Shown: positions 33,717 to 41,733 of the stretch, piece by piece
Layout of the letters: each line of letters starts with the position of its first letter
Numbering within the stretch: the first letter of the stretch is position 1
Assembly: GCA_900544345.1 (NCBI GenBank)
Contig: UQUR01000001.1
Span: 124,001 to 188,000, forward strand
Direction of reading: 5' to 3'
Source: an uncultured Sutterella sp.
GTDB lineage: Bacteria; Pseudomonadota; Gammaproteobacteria; Burkholderiales; Burkholderiaceae_F
Length of the DNA stretch: 64,000 nucleotides
Program-made: the position numbers and the translations under genes
The notes under the pieces: model-generated
What the model was told of the DNA's origin: nothing
Database searches by the model: none
What the model saw: only the letters and a program-made list of their open reading frames with translations

Positions 33717-35039
33717 ATGAATAGCTTTACCTTTAATCAGCGTTTGCTTTTGGGACTTACACTTTTTTCAATGTTTTTTGGAGCGGGTAATTTAATTTTT
33801 CCTCCGTATTTAGGCTCGCTTGCCGGTGTAGACATGCCCTGGGCCATGGCAGGCTTTGCCATTACAGCTGTGTGCTTTCCGATATTGGGTGTGATGACAG
33901 TAGCCCGTTCTGGAGGCTTGATGATGTTGGCCTCCCGTGTGCATCCCCAGTTTGCCTTTATTTTTACGCTCCTCATTTATCTCTCAATTGGTCCTTGCGT
34001 AGCAATTCCCCGAACGGCGAGTACTTCGTTTGAAATGGCTCTTGCGCCTTTGTTTGCAGGTAACAACGAAGCTTTCTTTTTCGGTTTTACGTCTCTGGTT
34101 TGTGCACAGTTTGTCTATTCGGTACTCTTTTTTGCATTGGCCGGCCTGATGGCATTAAAGCCTGAGAAGCTCACTCAGCGTTTGGGTAAGATCACTTCAC
34201 CGGCACTTATCATCATGATTGCGCTGCTTTTTGTGGCCTGTCTTTTTAATCCGATTGCGGGTTACGGTCTGGCTCTGCCTCCCTATGACATCAATGCCTT
34301 TGTCCGGGGGTTCCTGGAAGGCTATCAGACGATGGACACGCTTGCAGCCCTTAATTTCGGTTTAATTATTGCCTTAAATATTCAGGCACTTGGCGTGAAC
34401 AATACTGAAGGTGTTGTGAAAGAAACGGTCAAGGCCGGACTCATTGCAGGCTTTTTCCTTATCACGATTTATCTGGCTTTGGCTCATATCGGAGCGACCG
34501 TGGGCGGTGCAGGACTCATTACGGAAAACGGCGCTCAAACACTGACTTCTGTGGCTGAAATTCAATTCGGTTCAGCCGGCATTATCCTTTTGGGGATGAT
34601 CTTTTTTGTCGCTTGTCTGAATACCTGTGTGGGATTGTTATCGTGCTGCAGTGATTACTTTACAAAAGTATTTCCGATTCTGTCCTACCGTGGCTGGCTC
34701 TTGGTTTTTGTGCTTTGCAGCATGGTGGTTTCCAATGCCGGATTGACTTTGATTTTAAAACTGTCTATTCCGGTTCTCATGGCTATTTATCCGGTTGCTT
34801 TAATGCTGATTATTCTGGGTCTGACTCATCACTTCAATCAGCATTATTCCAAAGTGTATCCTTTAACCATTACCTTGACGGCGGTCGTGAGCATTGCCGG
34901 AGCGATTAAGGATATCGGCTGGGAAATTCCGGTTTTGTCTTATTTGCCTTTCTATTCGATCGGGCTCGAATGGATAACGCCGGCATTGATCGGTTGGGTC
35001 ATCGGGATTTTTTACTCTAAGCGTCCGCTTGAGTTTTAA
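33717..35039 (+). CDS. brnQ: Branched-chain amino acid carrier (LIVCS family)
   Basis: Sodium- or proton-coupled importer of leucine, isoleucine and valine in the inner membrane, 440 residues, about twelve helices. FSMFFGAGNLIFPPYLG (residues 18-34) and IPRTASTSFEMALAP (near 98-112) are BrnQ signatures. mntP follows 55 bases downstream. With leuCD, the AGCS carrier and asparaginase it supports an amino-acid-based diet. Confidence 0.94.
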   Translation: MNSFTFNQRLLLGLTLFSMFFGAGNLIFPPYLGSLAGVDMPWAMAGFAITAVCFPILGVMTVARSGGLMMLASRVHPQFAFIFTLLIYLSIGPCVAIPRTASTSFEMALAPLFAGNNEAFFFGFTSLVCAQFVYSVLFFALAGLMALKPEKLTQRLGKITSPALIIMIALLFVACLFNPIAGYGLALPPYDINAFVRGFLEGYQTMDTLAALNFGLIIALNIQALGVNNTEGVVKETVKAGLIAGFFLITIYLALAHIGATVGGAGLITENGAQTLTSVAEIQFGSAGIILLGMIFFVACLNTCVGLLSCCSDYFTKVFPILSYRGWLLVFVLCSMVVSNAGLTLILKLSIPVLMAIYPVALMLIILGLTHHFNQHYSKVYPLTITLTAVVSIAGAIKDIGWEIPVLSYLPFYSIGLEWITPALIGWVIGIFYSKRPLEF

Positions 35040-35094
35040 CTGAAATTTCGTATTTGACGGCTATAATCAGCAGCCGCTTTTTTAGGAATTTAAC

Positions 35095-35688
35095 GTGCAG
35101 TTATTGGAAATTTTCGGCATTGCCGTCGCTTTGTCGGTCGATGCCATGGTGGTCGCTCTCTGTTGGGGAGCCGTTCAACCTAAAGTTAAAGTTTCTCATG
35201 TTCTGAAATTCTCACTCGTTTTCGGAGGATTTCAGGCATTAATGCCCACGTTGGGGTGGTTAGCAGGCGGCGCACTCTACAGCCTCATCAACCAATGGGA
35301 TCACTGGATTGCTTTTGCATTGCTGGTTTTTGTTTCATTTTCGATGGTTCGTGAAGCCTTTGAAAAAGATGAAGATGAAAGCGGGGAGTGTGAGTGCCGT
35401 GCAATGGGATCTGATATTGCCTGGGGAAAGCTTGCCATGTTGGCTGTGGCAACGAGTTTGGATGCGCTTGCAGTGGGCTTTTCTTTTGCCATGATCTCTT
35501 TGCCCATTGCTTGGCCGGCTGCGATTATCGGTGTGGTTTGTGCCATCCTGACGGCATTATCCATGATGGCTGCCCGAGTGTTGTCTGAAAAAGCCGCTCG
35601 TCACAGTAAAAAACTTTCTCTGCTCGGAGCGGCTGTTTTATTTTTAATCGGTTTACGAATTTTATTTGAGCACGGAGTCTTTGCTTAG
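35095..35688 (+). CDS. mntP: Manganese efflux pump MntP
   Basis: Six-helix inner-membrane exporter of Mn2+, 197 residues. The start is GTG after TTTAGGAATTTAAC. The conserved acidic motifs are ALSVDAMVVAL (residues 12-22) and its inverted-repeat partner ATSLDALAVGFSFA (near 120-133), as expected for the duplicated MntP fold. Its stop overlaps the stop of the converging asparaginase gene. I see no yybP-ykoY type leader in the 55-base gap upstream. Confidence 0.92.
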   Translation: MQLLEIFGIAVALSVDAMVVALCWGAVQPKVKVSHVLKFSLVFGGFQALMPTLGWLAGGALYSLINQWDHWIAFALLVFVSFSMVREAFEKDEDESGECECRAMGSDIAWGKLAMLAVATSLDALAVGFSFAMISLPIAWPAAIIGVVCAILTALSMMAARVLSEKAARHSKKLSLLGAAVLFLIGLRILFEHGVFA

Positions 35689-36689
35689 TACTGCTCAAAC
35701 ATTTCACGCAAGGCATCCACTTCGGTGATGCCTTTTTTCAATGCGAGCTGCAAAAGGACTCTGGACTTCACAGCCGAGAGATTCCAAGAAGAAATCAATC
35801 CGGCCTCTTCCCATTCACTCAAACCGTTAAAGACGGGACCGGTGAAAACACGGGAGCTGCGGATGACTCGCACGCCGCAAGCACTGGCTCGAGCCAGACC
35901 CGGGAGTACCTTTTCAGGAATACAGCCGTTGCCAAGGCCGGCAAAAACGATTCCTTTAGCGCCGATTGCGACCGTTGCGTCAACGAGTTTATCGTCATCG
36001 TCGGCGTGAGAAATCAAAATATCGACTCGGGGGAAGGACTCATCTTCATCGAAATCTTTGACACTGAAGGGCGTTGCCAAAGTATGCGGACGAGTGGGGT
36101 GGTTGTAATACATCACGGCATTGTCGATCACAACCCCTAATTCACCGGTATTAAGTCCTGAGAAAGTTGCAACGTTAGTCGTGTTGGTCTTTGTGCTAAA
36201 GCGCGCACTGCCGATGGTGTTGTTTAATACCATCAGGACACCCAGACCGCGGGACTTTTCGTTGATGGCCACTTGAAAGGCGTTATAAAGATTTAAGATG
36301 CCGTCTGCTGACAAAGCGGTAGCGGGCCGCATTGCTCCCGTGATGACAACCGGTTTTTCAGTCTTAAGGATTAGGTGAAGGAAGTAAGCCGTCTCTTCCA
36401 TGGTATCGGTTCCATGGGTGATCACAATGGCATCGACGTCTTCACGGTCGGCTGCAGCCTGAACGCTTCTGGCTAATTTAAGCCAGATTTCAGAAGTCAT
36501 CGAGCTCGAGTCAACGTGACTGACAGCCTCCTGTTCGAGTTCGATTTTGTCCTTCAAATCGGGCAGTTGATCTAAAAGTGCGTTGATAGAGAGTTCGCCC
36601 AACCGATAGCCTGTCGTTTGCGTAGATGATTCACCGGAACTTACAATTGTTCCGCCTGTGGACATTAAAACAACTTTCTTTTTAGCCAT
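35685..36689 (-). CDS. L-asparaginase
   Basis: Hydrolyses asparagine to aspartate and ammonia, 334 residues. The frame is open upstream to 36779, but MAKKKVVLMSTGGTI at 36689 fits the family start and has GGGGGA just upstream. Catalytic triads are visible: the nucleophile Thr in STGGTIVS, then THGTDTMEETAYF with Thr-Asp, and the later Ser in VSHVDSSSM. No signal peptide is present, so it is cytoplasmic although the sequence is type II-like. The last four bases overlap the mntP end, stop on stop. Confidence 0.92.
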   Translation of the reverse strand: MAKKKVVLMSTGGTIVSSGESSTQTTGYRLGELSINALLDQLPDLKDKIELEQEAVSHVDSSSMTSEIWLKLARSVQAAADREDVDAIVITHGTDTMEETAYFLHLILKTEKPVVITGAMRPATALSADGILNLYNAFQVAINEKSRGLGVLMVLNNTIGSARFSTKTNTTNVATFSGLNTGELGVVIDNAVMYYNHPTRPHTLATPFSVKDFDEDESFPRVDILISHADDDDKLVDATVAIGAKGIVFAGLGNGCIPEKVLPGLARASACGVRVIRSSRVFTGPVFNGLSEWEEAGLISSWNLSAVKSRVLLQLALKKGITEVDALREMFEQY

Positions 36690-36813
36690 GGAAATCCCCC
36701 ATAAGAAAACGTGTTTCGTATTATGCCAAAAGAATCTCCCACCACTACGGAAAAATTTAGAATCGGCTATAGCTAACATTTTGAAAATGCGTTAAAATAG
36801 CGAGAATTTTCGT

Positions 36814-36838
36814 GAAACCCCTAGGGGTTTCGTTTTTT
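36814..36838 (+). terminator. Terminator-like hairpin in the rpsP leader
   Basis: GAAACCCC/GGGGTTTC around TAGG-type centre makes an 18-base palindrome, followed by GTTTTTTATT. No plus-strand gene ends here (mntP stops 1.1 kb upstream), so this is either a leader attenuator of rpsP or an insulator. A smaller hairpin GTGGC/GCCAC follows at 36842-36855. Confidence 0.6.
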
Positions 36839-36886
36839 ATTGTGGCGTTTGCCACGTTTACTTTATAGACACAAGAGGTAAATTAA

Positions 36887-37138
36887 ATGGTCGTTATTCG
36901 TCTTGCTCGCGGCGGTTCTAAGAAGCGTCCTTTCTACAACATCGTTGTAACGGATTCCCGTAATCCCCGCGACGGTCGTTTTATCGAACGCTTGGGCTAC
37001 TACAACCCGATGGCTGCCGGTCAAGCTGTGAAGTTCCAGATCGCTGACGAACGTCTTACGCACTGGATCGGTCAAGGCGCTCAAATGAGTGATACGGTTG
37101 CTCGTTTGGTCAAGCAAGCTAAGAAGGCTGCTGCCTAA
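36887..37138 (+). CDS. rpsP: 30S ribosomal protein S16
   Basis: Small-subunit ribosomal protein, 83 residues, recognised by MVVIRLARGGSKKRPFYNIVV and the following RNPRDGRFIERLGYYNP. AGAGGTAAATTAA precedes the ATG. Codon use is strongly biased. In most bacteria rimM, trmD and rplS follow tightly; here rimM comes after a 209-base gap without a recognisable gene, and trmD-rplS do not follow. Confidence 0.98.
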   Translation: MVVIRLARGGSKKRPFYNIVVTDSRNPRDGRFIERLGYYNPMAAGQAVKFQIADERLTHWIGQGAQMSDTVARLVKQAKKAAA

Positions 37139-37347
37139 TCGAAAATTCCGCAGACATTGTTTGCGCGAAGGGCGATTCCGATATCGTTACTCTGCGTTGC
37201 GGCAAAAAAAGTTTGACTTTCTATCTACACCAAACAAACGGAATTGTGTCTACCGTTTGGGATTGATTGTTTGAGATTTCAGCCGCGAGTATCTAAAACG
37301 CAAGGCAAGGATTAATGGAATAGCCCTTTTTCTTACCTGTAAATTTC

Positions 37348-37878
37348 ATGACAAACAATCAGAATCAGGATTTATTGGAAGTCGGACGTACGGCAGGGGC
37401 CTACGGTGTTCGCGGCTGGGTGCGTGTTGTTCCTTTGGGCAGACAGGGCGACTTACTTTTTGAATCAGACAAATGGTGGTTCTTGCCTTATCCCAGAAAA
37501 TTGGGAGTTAAACCTAAACTCCTCACTGTAGCGGAATTAAAGGCGCACGGAAAAGATTACATAGCCCGTTTAACGGAAATTACTTCCCGAGAAGAGGCAA
37601 TGGCTCTAAAGGGTAGCCTTTTAGTAGACCGCAATGACTTGCCGGACCCCGAAGAGGGGGACTTCTATGATGAAGATCTGATTGGTATGACAGTTAACAA
37701 TCTTCAGCACCAAAAGCTAGGGGTCGTCTCTGGAGTGACAGATAACGGTGCTCAGGATCTTCTGATTGTTCAGGGTAATGAAGGCCTTTTCTATATCCCG
37801 ATGGTAGAGGCGTATATTGAGTCAATTGATTTTGATAATTCGGTTGTGACTGTTGACTGGTCACTAGATTGGAATTAG
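37348..37878 (+). CDS. rimM: Ribosome maturation factor RimM
   Basis: Assists 30S head assembly around S19, 176 residues. The N-terminal RimM domain contains EVGRTAGAYGVRGWVRV (residues 9-25) and the PRC-barrel domain has FYDEDLIGMTV and YIPMVEAYIESID. It lacks a clear Shine-Dalgarno at its ATG. After its stop the next gene is nth on the opposite strand, so the usual trmD-rplS continuation is missing. Confidence 0.94.
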   Translation: MTNNQNQDLLEVGRTAGAYGVRGWVRVVPLGRQGDLLFESDKWWFLPYPRKLGVKPKLLTVAELKAHGKDYIARLTEITSREEAMALKGSLLVDRNDLPDPEEGDFYDEDLIGMTVNNLQHQKLGVVSGVTDNGAQDLLIVQGNEGLFYIPMVEAYIESIDFDNSVVTVDWSLDWN

Positions 37879-37885
37879 TCAAATA

Positions 37886-37951
37886 TAAAAACGGCTAACT
37901 TAAAGTCCGAAATGCAGCTGCATGCATATTGAATGCCCTATAAGTTAGCCG
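37886..37951 (-). terminator. Large hairpin terminator of the fpr-rsxB-nth unit
   Basis: CGGCTAACTTA (37892) and TAAGTTAGCCG (37941) form a perfect 11-bp stem closing a 38-base loop that itself contains the palindrome ATGCAGCTGCAT (37912-37923). On the minus strand the stem is followed by TTTTTATATTT, so it ends nth transcripts. Confidence 0.72.
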
Positions 37952-37975
37952 ACGGATTAACTAGAAAAAGCTTAA

Positions 37976-38614
37976 TTATTTCGGAAGATTTTTCTTTTTA
38001 AATTCACACAAATCTAAAATAGGGCAGGCAGCGCATTCAGGTTTAGTTGCTTTACAGCAATAGCGACCGTGCAACAAGAGCCAATGGTGTGAGTCTTTTT
38101 TAAATTCAGTCGGGACAAATTTCAGCAATTTCTTTTCGACTTCTTCGGGCGTCTTGCCCGGAGCAAAGCCGGTGCGGTTACTCACTCTGAAAATATGCGT
38201 ATCGACTGCAATGGTAGGGTGCCCAAAAGCCACATTAAGTACAACATTTGCTGTCTTTCGTCCGACACCAGGTAAGCTCTCCAAAGATTGCCTGTCATCA
38301 GGGACGATCCCGCCAAATTCATCTAACAACTTTTGACTTAAAGCCACGACATGTTTGGCTTTGTTTCTGTAAAGGCCGATTGTCTTAATGTAAGGCGTGA
38401 GCCCTTCGACTCCAAGCCTTACGATAGCCTCGGGCGTATTGGCAATAGGGTAAAGTTTACGGGTGGCTAAATTGACGCTCTTATCAGTAGCCTGTGCAGA
38501 GAGAACAACGGCAACTAAAAGCTCGAAAGGATTGCTGTACTCGAGTTCACTTTTCGGATTGGGACGGATAGCCGCCAACCGTTTCATGATTTCGTAACGC
38601 TTAGTGTTGTTCAT
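37976..38614 (-). CDS. nth: Endonuclease III
   Basis: DNA glycosylase/AP lyase that removes oxidised pyrimidines, 212 residues. The helix-hairpin-helix LPGVGRKTANVVLN carries the catalytic Lys, HIFRVSNRTG the catalytic Asp region, and the [4Fe-4S] loop reads CKATKPECAACPILDLC (C-x6-C-x2-C-x5-C). It lies seven bases after the RnfB-like gene, in a unit of iron-sulfur and flavin proteins. Confidence 0.96.
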   Translation of the reverse strand: MNNTKRYEIMKRLAAIRPNPKSELEYSNPFELLVAVVLSAQATDKSVNLATRKLYPIANTPEAIVRLGVEGLTPYIKTIGLYRNKAKHVVALSQKLLDEFGGIVPDDRQSLESLPGVGRKTANVVLNVAFGHPTIAVDTHIFRVSNRTGFAPGKTPEEVEKKLLKFVPTEFKKDSHHWLLLHGRYCCKATKPECAACPILDLCEFKKKNLPK

Positions 38615-38621
38615 TTTAATT

Positions 38622-39197
38622 TTATTTCTTCACTTTTGACAAGATGTCTGCTAAAAGAGCTTTTTTCCGATCGTTTGCACTTTGAGCATTCAGTTTTGCT
38701 TCGCGAAGTAGGAGTCGCTTCTTTTCTCGCTCAAGTTTTTCTCTGTAATGCTTTCTTGCTTGATGAGCGCGCTCCTGTGTCCACTCAAAGGGCGCTTCAA
38801 TCATCTCAATGCAGTCAACGGGGCAGGCTATTATGCATAAGGCACAGCCGGTACACCACTCAGAGATTACACCGTGAAGTCGTTTAGGAGCTCCTACAAT
38901 AGCATTTGTTGGACACACCGCAACACATTTTCTGCATCCGATACATTGCTCTGGTTTAATTCGCGCCAATTCTAACGGTACCTCGTGGCCGTATTCGGGA
39001 TCAAGCGGCACAACGGGGTGACCAGTGATGCGAGATAGTGCTTCGATTCCTTTTTGGCCTCCGGGAGCACAGCGGTTAATTGGCGCCTCTCCCATGGCAA
39101 TGGACCATGCGTAATTTCTGCAGCCGTCAAAACCGCATTGTCGGCACTGTGTTTGCGGCAAGACATCATCAATCGCGTCTACTAAATGTTCACTCAT
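38622..39197 (-). CDS. rsxB: RnfB/RsxB-like ferredoxin, free-standing
   Basis: Electron-transfer protein of 191 residues. It begins with the RnfB-type cluster QCRQCGFDGCRNYA...NRCAPGG (four Cys), followed by two ferredoxin [4Fe-4S] motifs, CIGCRKCVAVCP and CTGCALCIIACP. A Lys/Arg/Glu-rich helical tail ends the protein. The N-terminal membrane anchor of true RnfB is absent, and no rnfA, C, D, G or E genes are nearby. The frame is open to 39212, but MSEH at 39197 fits relatives better. Its partner is unknown; Fpr upstream is a candidate donor. Confidence 0.87.
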   Translation of the reverse strand: MSEHLVDAIDDVLPQTQCRQCGFDGCRNYAWSIAMGEAPINRCAPGGQKGIEALSRITGHPVVPLDPEYGHEVPLELARIKPEQCIGCRKCVAVCPTNAIVGAPKRLHGVISEWCTGCALCIIACPVDCIEMIEAPFEWTQERAHQARKHYREKLEREKKRLLLREAKLNAQSANDRKKALLADILSKVKK

Positions 39198-39205
39198 AAT
39201 GTCCA

Positions 39206-39976
39206 CTACCAAAAGTTTTCAGCAACGTAGGTGCCAAGTTTTTGCCCTCTCGGAGCGGTAAAACCACGCTCTTTGAGGACTTTTTTCATAGAGTCAACGA
39301 AACCGGGATTACCGCAAATCATTGCTCGAACCCACTGCGGTGTCAGTGTAAATCCCATCTTTTCAAATTCGCCATCAGTAATGGCCTGAGGCACACGTTT
39401 GGTGATTTCACCGCACTTTTGAGGATTATCTTCCCTGGTTGTCGCAACAATAAAACGGAAGTTCACCTCACGGTTTTGCTTGCTAACAGCCTCCATAAAC
39501 GCGTCCGTGAGGGTAATATCATCACCGCAGCGGCCGCAGTGAACAACAACTACGTTATCGAAACGTCGCCAGGGATTGTCTTTCACAATGGATAAAAACG
39601 CTGACAAACCGGTGCCCGAAGCAAAACACATAAGGGTGCCGCCTTCTTGAAGTCTTTCAGGTAGCATTAGGCCGTAAGCTGTGTCATCTAGATAAAGTGT
39701 ATCGCCGGCTTTTTTCTCAAAAAGTTTGGGGCTGAGAGCGCCGTCAATAACTCGGGCCACATAAAAACTGATTTTGTTTTCACTCGGATGGCTCGCAATA
39801 GAGTAGGGGCGAAGCAGAAAATCTTCTTCACTTTGCGGGTCCTCTTTGAGCGCTATACCGCATCGAACAAATTGTCCGGGTTGATAGTGAAAGCCTTGGG
39901 GCTTTGTGACCGAAAAGAACATCACCCGATCGGAGTGAAGAGATAACTCTGTAATCGTAACGGCCTGTATTGCCAT
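39206..39976 (-). CDS. fpr: Ferredoxin--NADP+ reductase
   Basis: Flavoprotein moving electrons between NADPH and ferredoxin/flavodoxin, 256 residues. The frame extends to 40033 but MAIQAVTITE at 39976 has GGAGG upstream and matches relatives. The FAD motif is RPYSIAS (near residue 60), the NADP-binding start is ASGTGLSAFLSI (near 117) and the C-terminus AENFW carries the aromatic residue that stacks on FAD. It overlaps the frame of the RnfB-like gene region by a few bases and follows fdxA after a hairpin. Confidence 0.93.
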   Translation of the reverse strand: MAIQAVTITELSLHSDRVMFFSVTKPQGFHYQPGQFVRCGIALKEDPQSEEDFLLRPYSIASHPSENKISFYVARVIDGALSPKLFEKKAGDTLYLDDTAYGLMLPERLQEGGTLMCFASGTGLSAFLSIVKDNPWRRFDNVVVVHCGRCGDDITLTDAFMEAVSKQNREVNFRFIVATTREDNPQKCGEITKRVPQAITDGEFEKMGFTLTPQWVRAMICGNPGFVDSMKKVLKERGFTAPRGQKLGTYVAENFW

Positions 39977-39990
39977 ATTGCGAACCTCCG

Positions 39991-40025
39991 GAAAAATCAA
40001 GCCCGCCCTAAAGTGGACGGGCTTG
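39991..40025 (-). terminator. Terminator between fdxA and fpr
   Basis: CAAGCCCG / CGGGCTTG, 8-bp stem with an 11-base loop, then ATTTTTCC on the minus strand. It lies 14 bases before the fpr start, so it may only partly reduce readthrough from fdxA. Confidence 0.68.
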
Positions 40026-40044
40026 AGAAACACAACGCCAGGTA

Positions 40045-40371
40045 CTATTCCGTTTTCAGGTACTGACGTTTATTGGGAACACCGTGCCATTTATCTGCAT
40101 CAGCAGGACGCGGACGCTGACGAGTAATGGAAGGCCACTTTTTCGACAGTTCTGCATTCAGGGCAATAAATTCTTCTTGTCCTTCGGGCACATCATCTTC
40201 GTGAAAAATGGCTTCTTCGGGGCATTCTGGCACGCAGACCGCACAGTCAATGCATTCATCCGGATCAATAACTAAGAAATTAGGGCCAACGCGGAAGCAA
40301 TCAACGGGGCAAACGGCTACGCAAGCCGTATCCGTGCAGTTAATGCAAGCGTCGCAAACGACATGAGCCAC
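40045..40371 (-). CDS. fdxA: FdxA-type 7Fe ferredoxin
   Basis: Small soluble ferredoxin with one [3Fe-4S] and one [4Fe-4S] cluster, 108 residues. The cluster residues are seen in VVCDACINCTDTACVAVCP and ECIDCAVCVPECP, in the arrangement of the 7Fe family. The start codon is GTG, with GGGAG eight bases upstream. It heads the minus-strand group fdxA, fpr, rsxB-like, nth. Confidence 0.92.
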   Translation of the reverse strand: MAHVVCDACINCTDTACVAVCPVDCFRVGPNFLVIDPDECIDCAVCVPECPEEAIFHEDDVPEGQEEFIALNAELSKKWPSITRQRPRPADADKWHGVPNKRQYLKTE

Positions 40372-40479
40372 AGTATTTTCTCCCTACTGAAAGTTTTTAT
40401 AGATCTGCAAATTTTAACGCAGTTATCCGTGAAAAAGGCTAGACTAATGCCATGATAATCTTCTGCAAAGGCTTTCATT

Positions 40480-41646
40480 GTGATTATTGAATCATTATTG
40501 GACACTGATCTATACAAGTTCACCATGATGCAGTGTGTGCTTCACCAGTTTCCCGGTGCTTCTGTGGAATATCGCTTTCGTTGCAGAAATGAAGGCATTG
40601 ATTTGCGTCCTTACAGACAGGAAATTGAAGCTGAGGTTGATCATCTTTGCACACTTCGTTTTAATGAAGATGAACTGGAATATTTGAGGTCTTTGCGTTT
40701 TATCAAAGATGACTTTGTTGAATTTTTGAGCCTTTTTCAATTAAAGCGCAAATACATCGATATTTCGGAAAAAGACGGGCAGCTTGCTATTACGATTAAA
40801 GGACCATGGCTGCATACCATTCTTTTCGAAATCCCTGTGCTTGCCATTGTCAATGAAACTTACTTCAGACATATTGCTCCAAATATTGATAAGAGTGAAG
40901 GCCGCAGGCGATTAAATGAGAAAATCCGCATGATTGAAAATGAGCCTGATCGTGAGTTGATTTCTATCTCGGACTTTGGCACTCGCAGACGCTTTTCACG
41001 AGTCTGGCAGAAAGAAGTGCTTGAAACGCTCAAAATGAGGCTACCTCATGAATTTGCAGGAACGAGTAATGTGCTCTATGCCAAGGAGCTCGGTCTTATT
41101 CCGATGGGAACGATGGCTCATGAGTATCTGCAAGCCTGTCAGGCTTTGGGCCCCAGGCTTCGTGATTCCCAGACCTATGCTTTTGAAATGTGGGCTAAGG
41201 AATATCGGGGTGATTTAGGGATTGCACTTACAGATGTCTACGGCATTGAACCATTTTTAAAAGACTTCGATATGTACTTCTGCAAACTCTTTGATGGGGT
41301 CAGGCAGGATTCCGGTGACCCAGAAAGCTGGGGTGAGCGAATGATCGAGCATTACAAGGCTAATCGTTGTGATCCTAGGACGAAGACTTTTATTTTCTCT
41401 GACAGTTTGACTTTTGATCGGTTAATTAAGCTTTTCAGACGCTTTAAAGGCAGAGTCAAGCTGGGATTTGGTGTCGGAACCAATCTCACCAATGACCTGG
41501 GACCTGAACCGCTTAATATAGTCATTAAGATGGTGCGGGCAAACGGTCAGCCCGTTGCAAAAATTTCCGATACACCAGGAAAAAGTTTGTGTGACGATCC
41601 GAGTTATCTAGCGTATTTGAAACAAGTTTTTGGAATGAAACCGTAA
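40480..41646 (+). CDS. pncB: Nicotinate phosphoribosyltransferase
   Basis: Makes nicotinate mononucleotide from nicotinate in the NAD salvage pathway, 388 residues. LLDTDLYKFTMMQ opens the protein, SDFGTRRRFS and GTMAHEYLQACQAL follow, and the late KLGFGVGTNLTNDLG binds the phosphoribosyl group. The start is GTG after AAAGGC. Together with nadE in this window it supplies NAD from nicotinate. Confidence 0.95.
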   Translation: MIIESLLDTDLYKFTMMQCVLHQFPGASVEYRFRCRNEGIDLRPYRQEIEAEVDHLCTLRFNEDELEYLRSLRFIKDDFVEFLSLFQLKRKYIDISEKDGQLAITIKGPWLHTILFEIPVLAIVNETYFRHIAPNIDKSEGRRRLNEKIRMIENEPDRELISISDFGTRRRFSRVWQKEVLETLKMRLPHEFAGTSNVLYAKELGLIPMGTMAHEYLQACQALGPRLRDSQTYAFEMWAKEYRGDLGIALTDVYGIEPFLKDFDMYFCKLFDGVRQDSGDPESWGERMIEHYKANRCDPRTKTFIFSDSLTFDRLIKLFRRFKGRVKLGFGVGTNLTNDLGPEPLNIVIKMVRANGQPVAKISDTPGKSLCDDPSYLAYLKQVFGMKP

Positions 41647-41733
41647 AGTTTTGAAAAAAAGATACACAAAGACTTAAACTCTTATACAATCAAAAGATTA
41701 ACTTAAATCAAAAAAAAGCAAAGGAATTAACAA

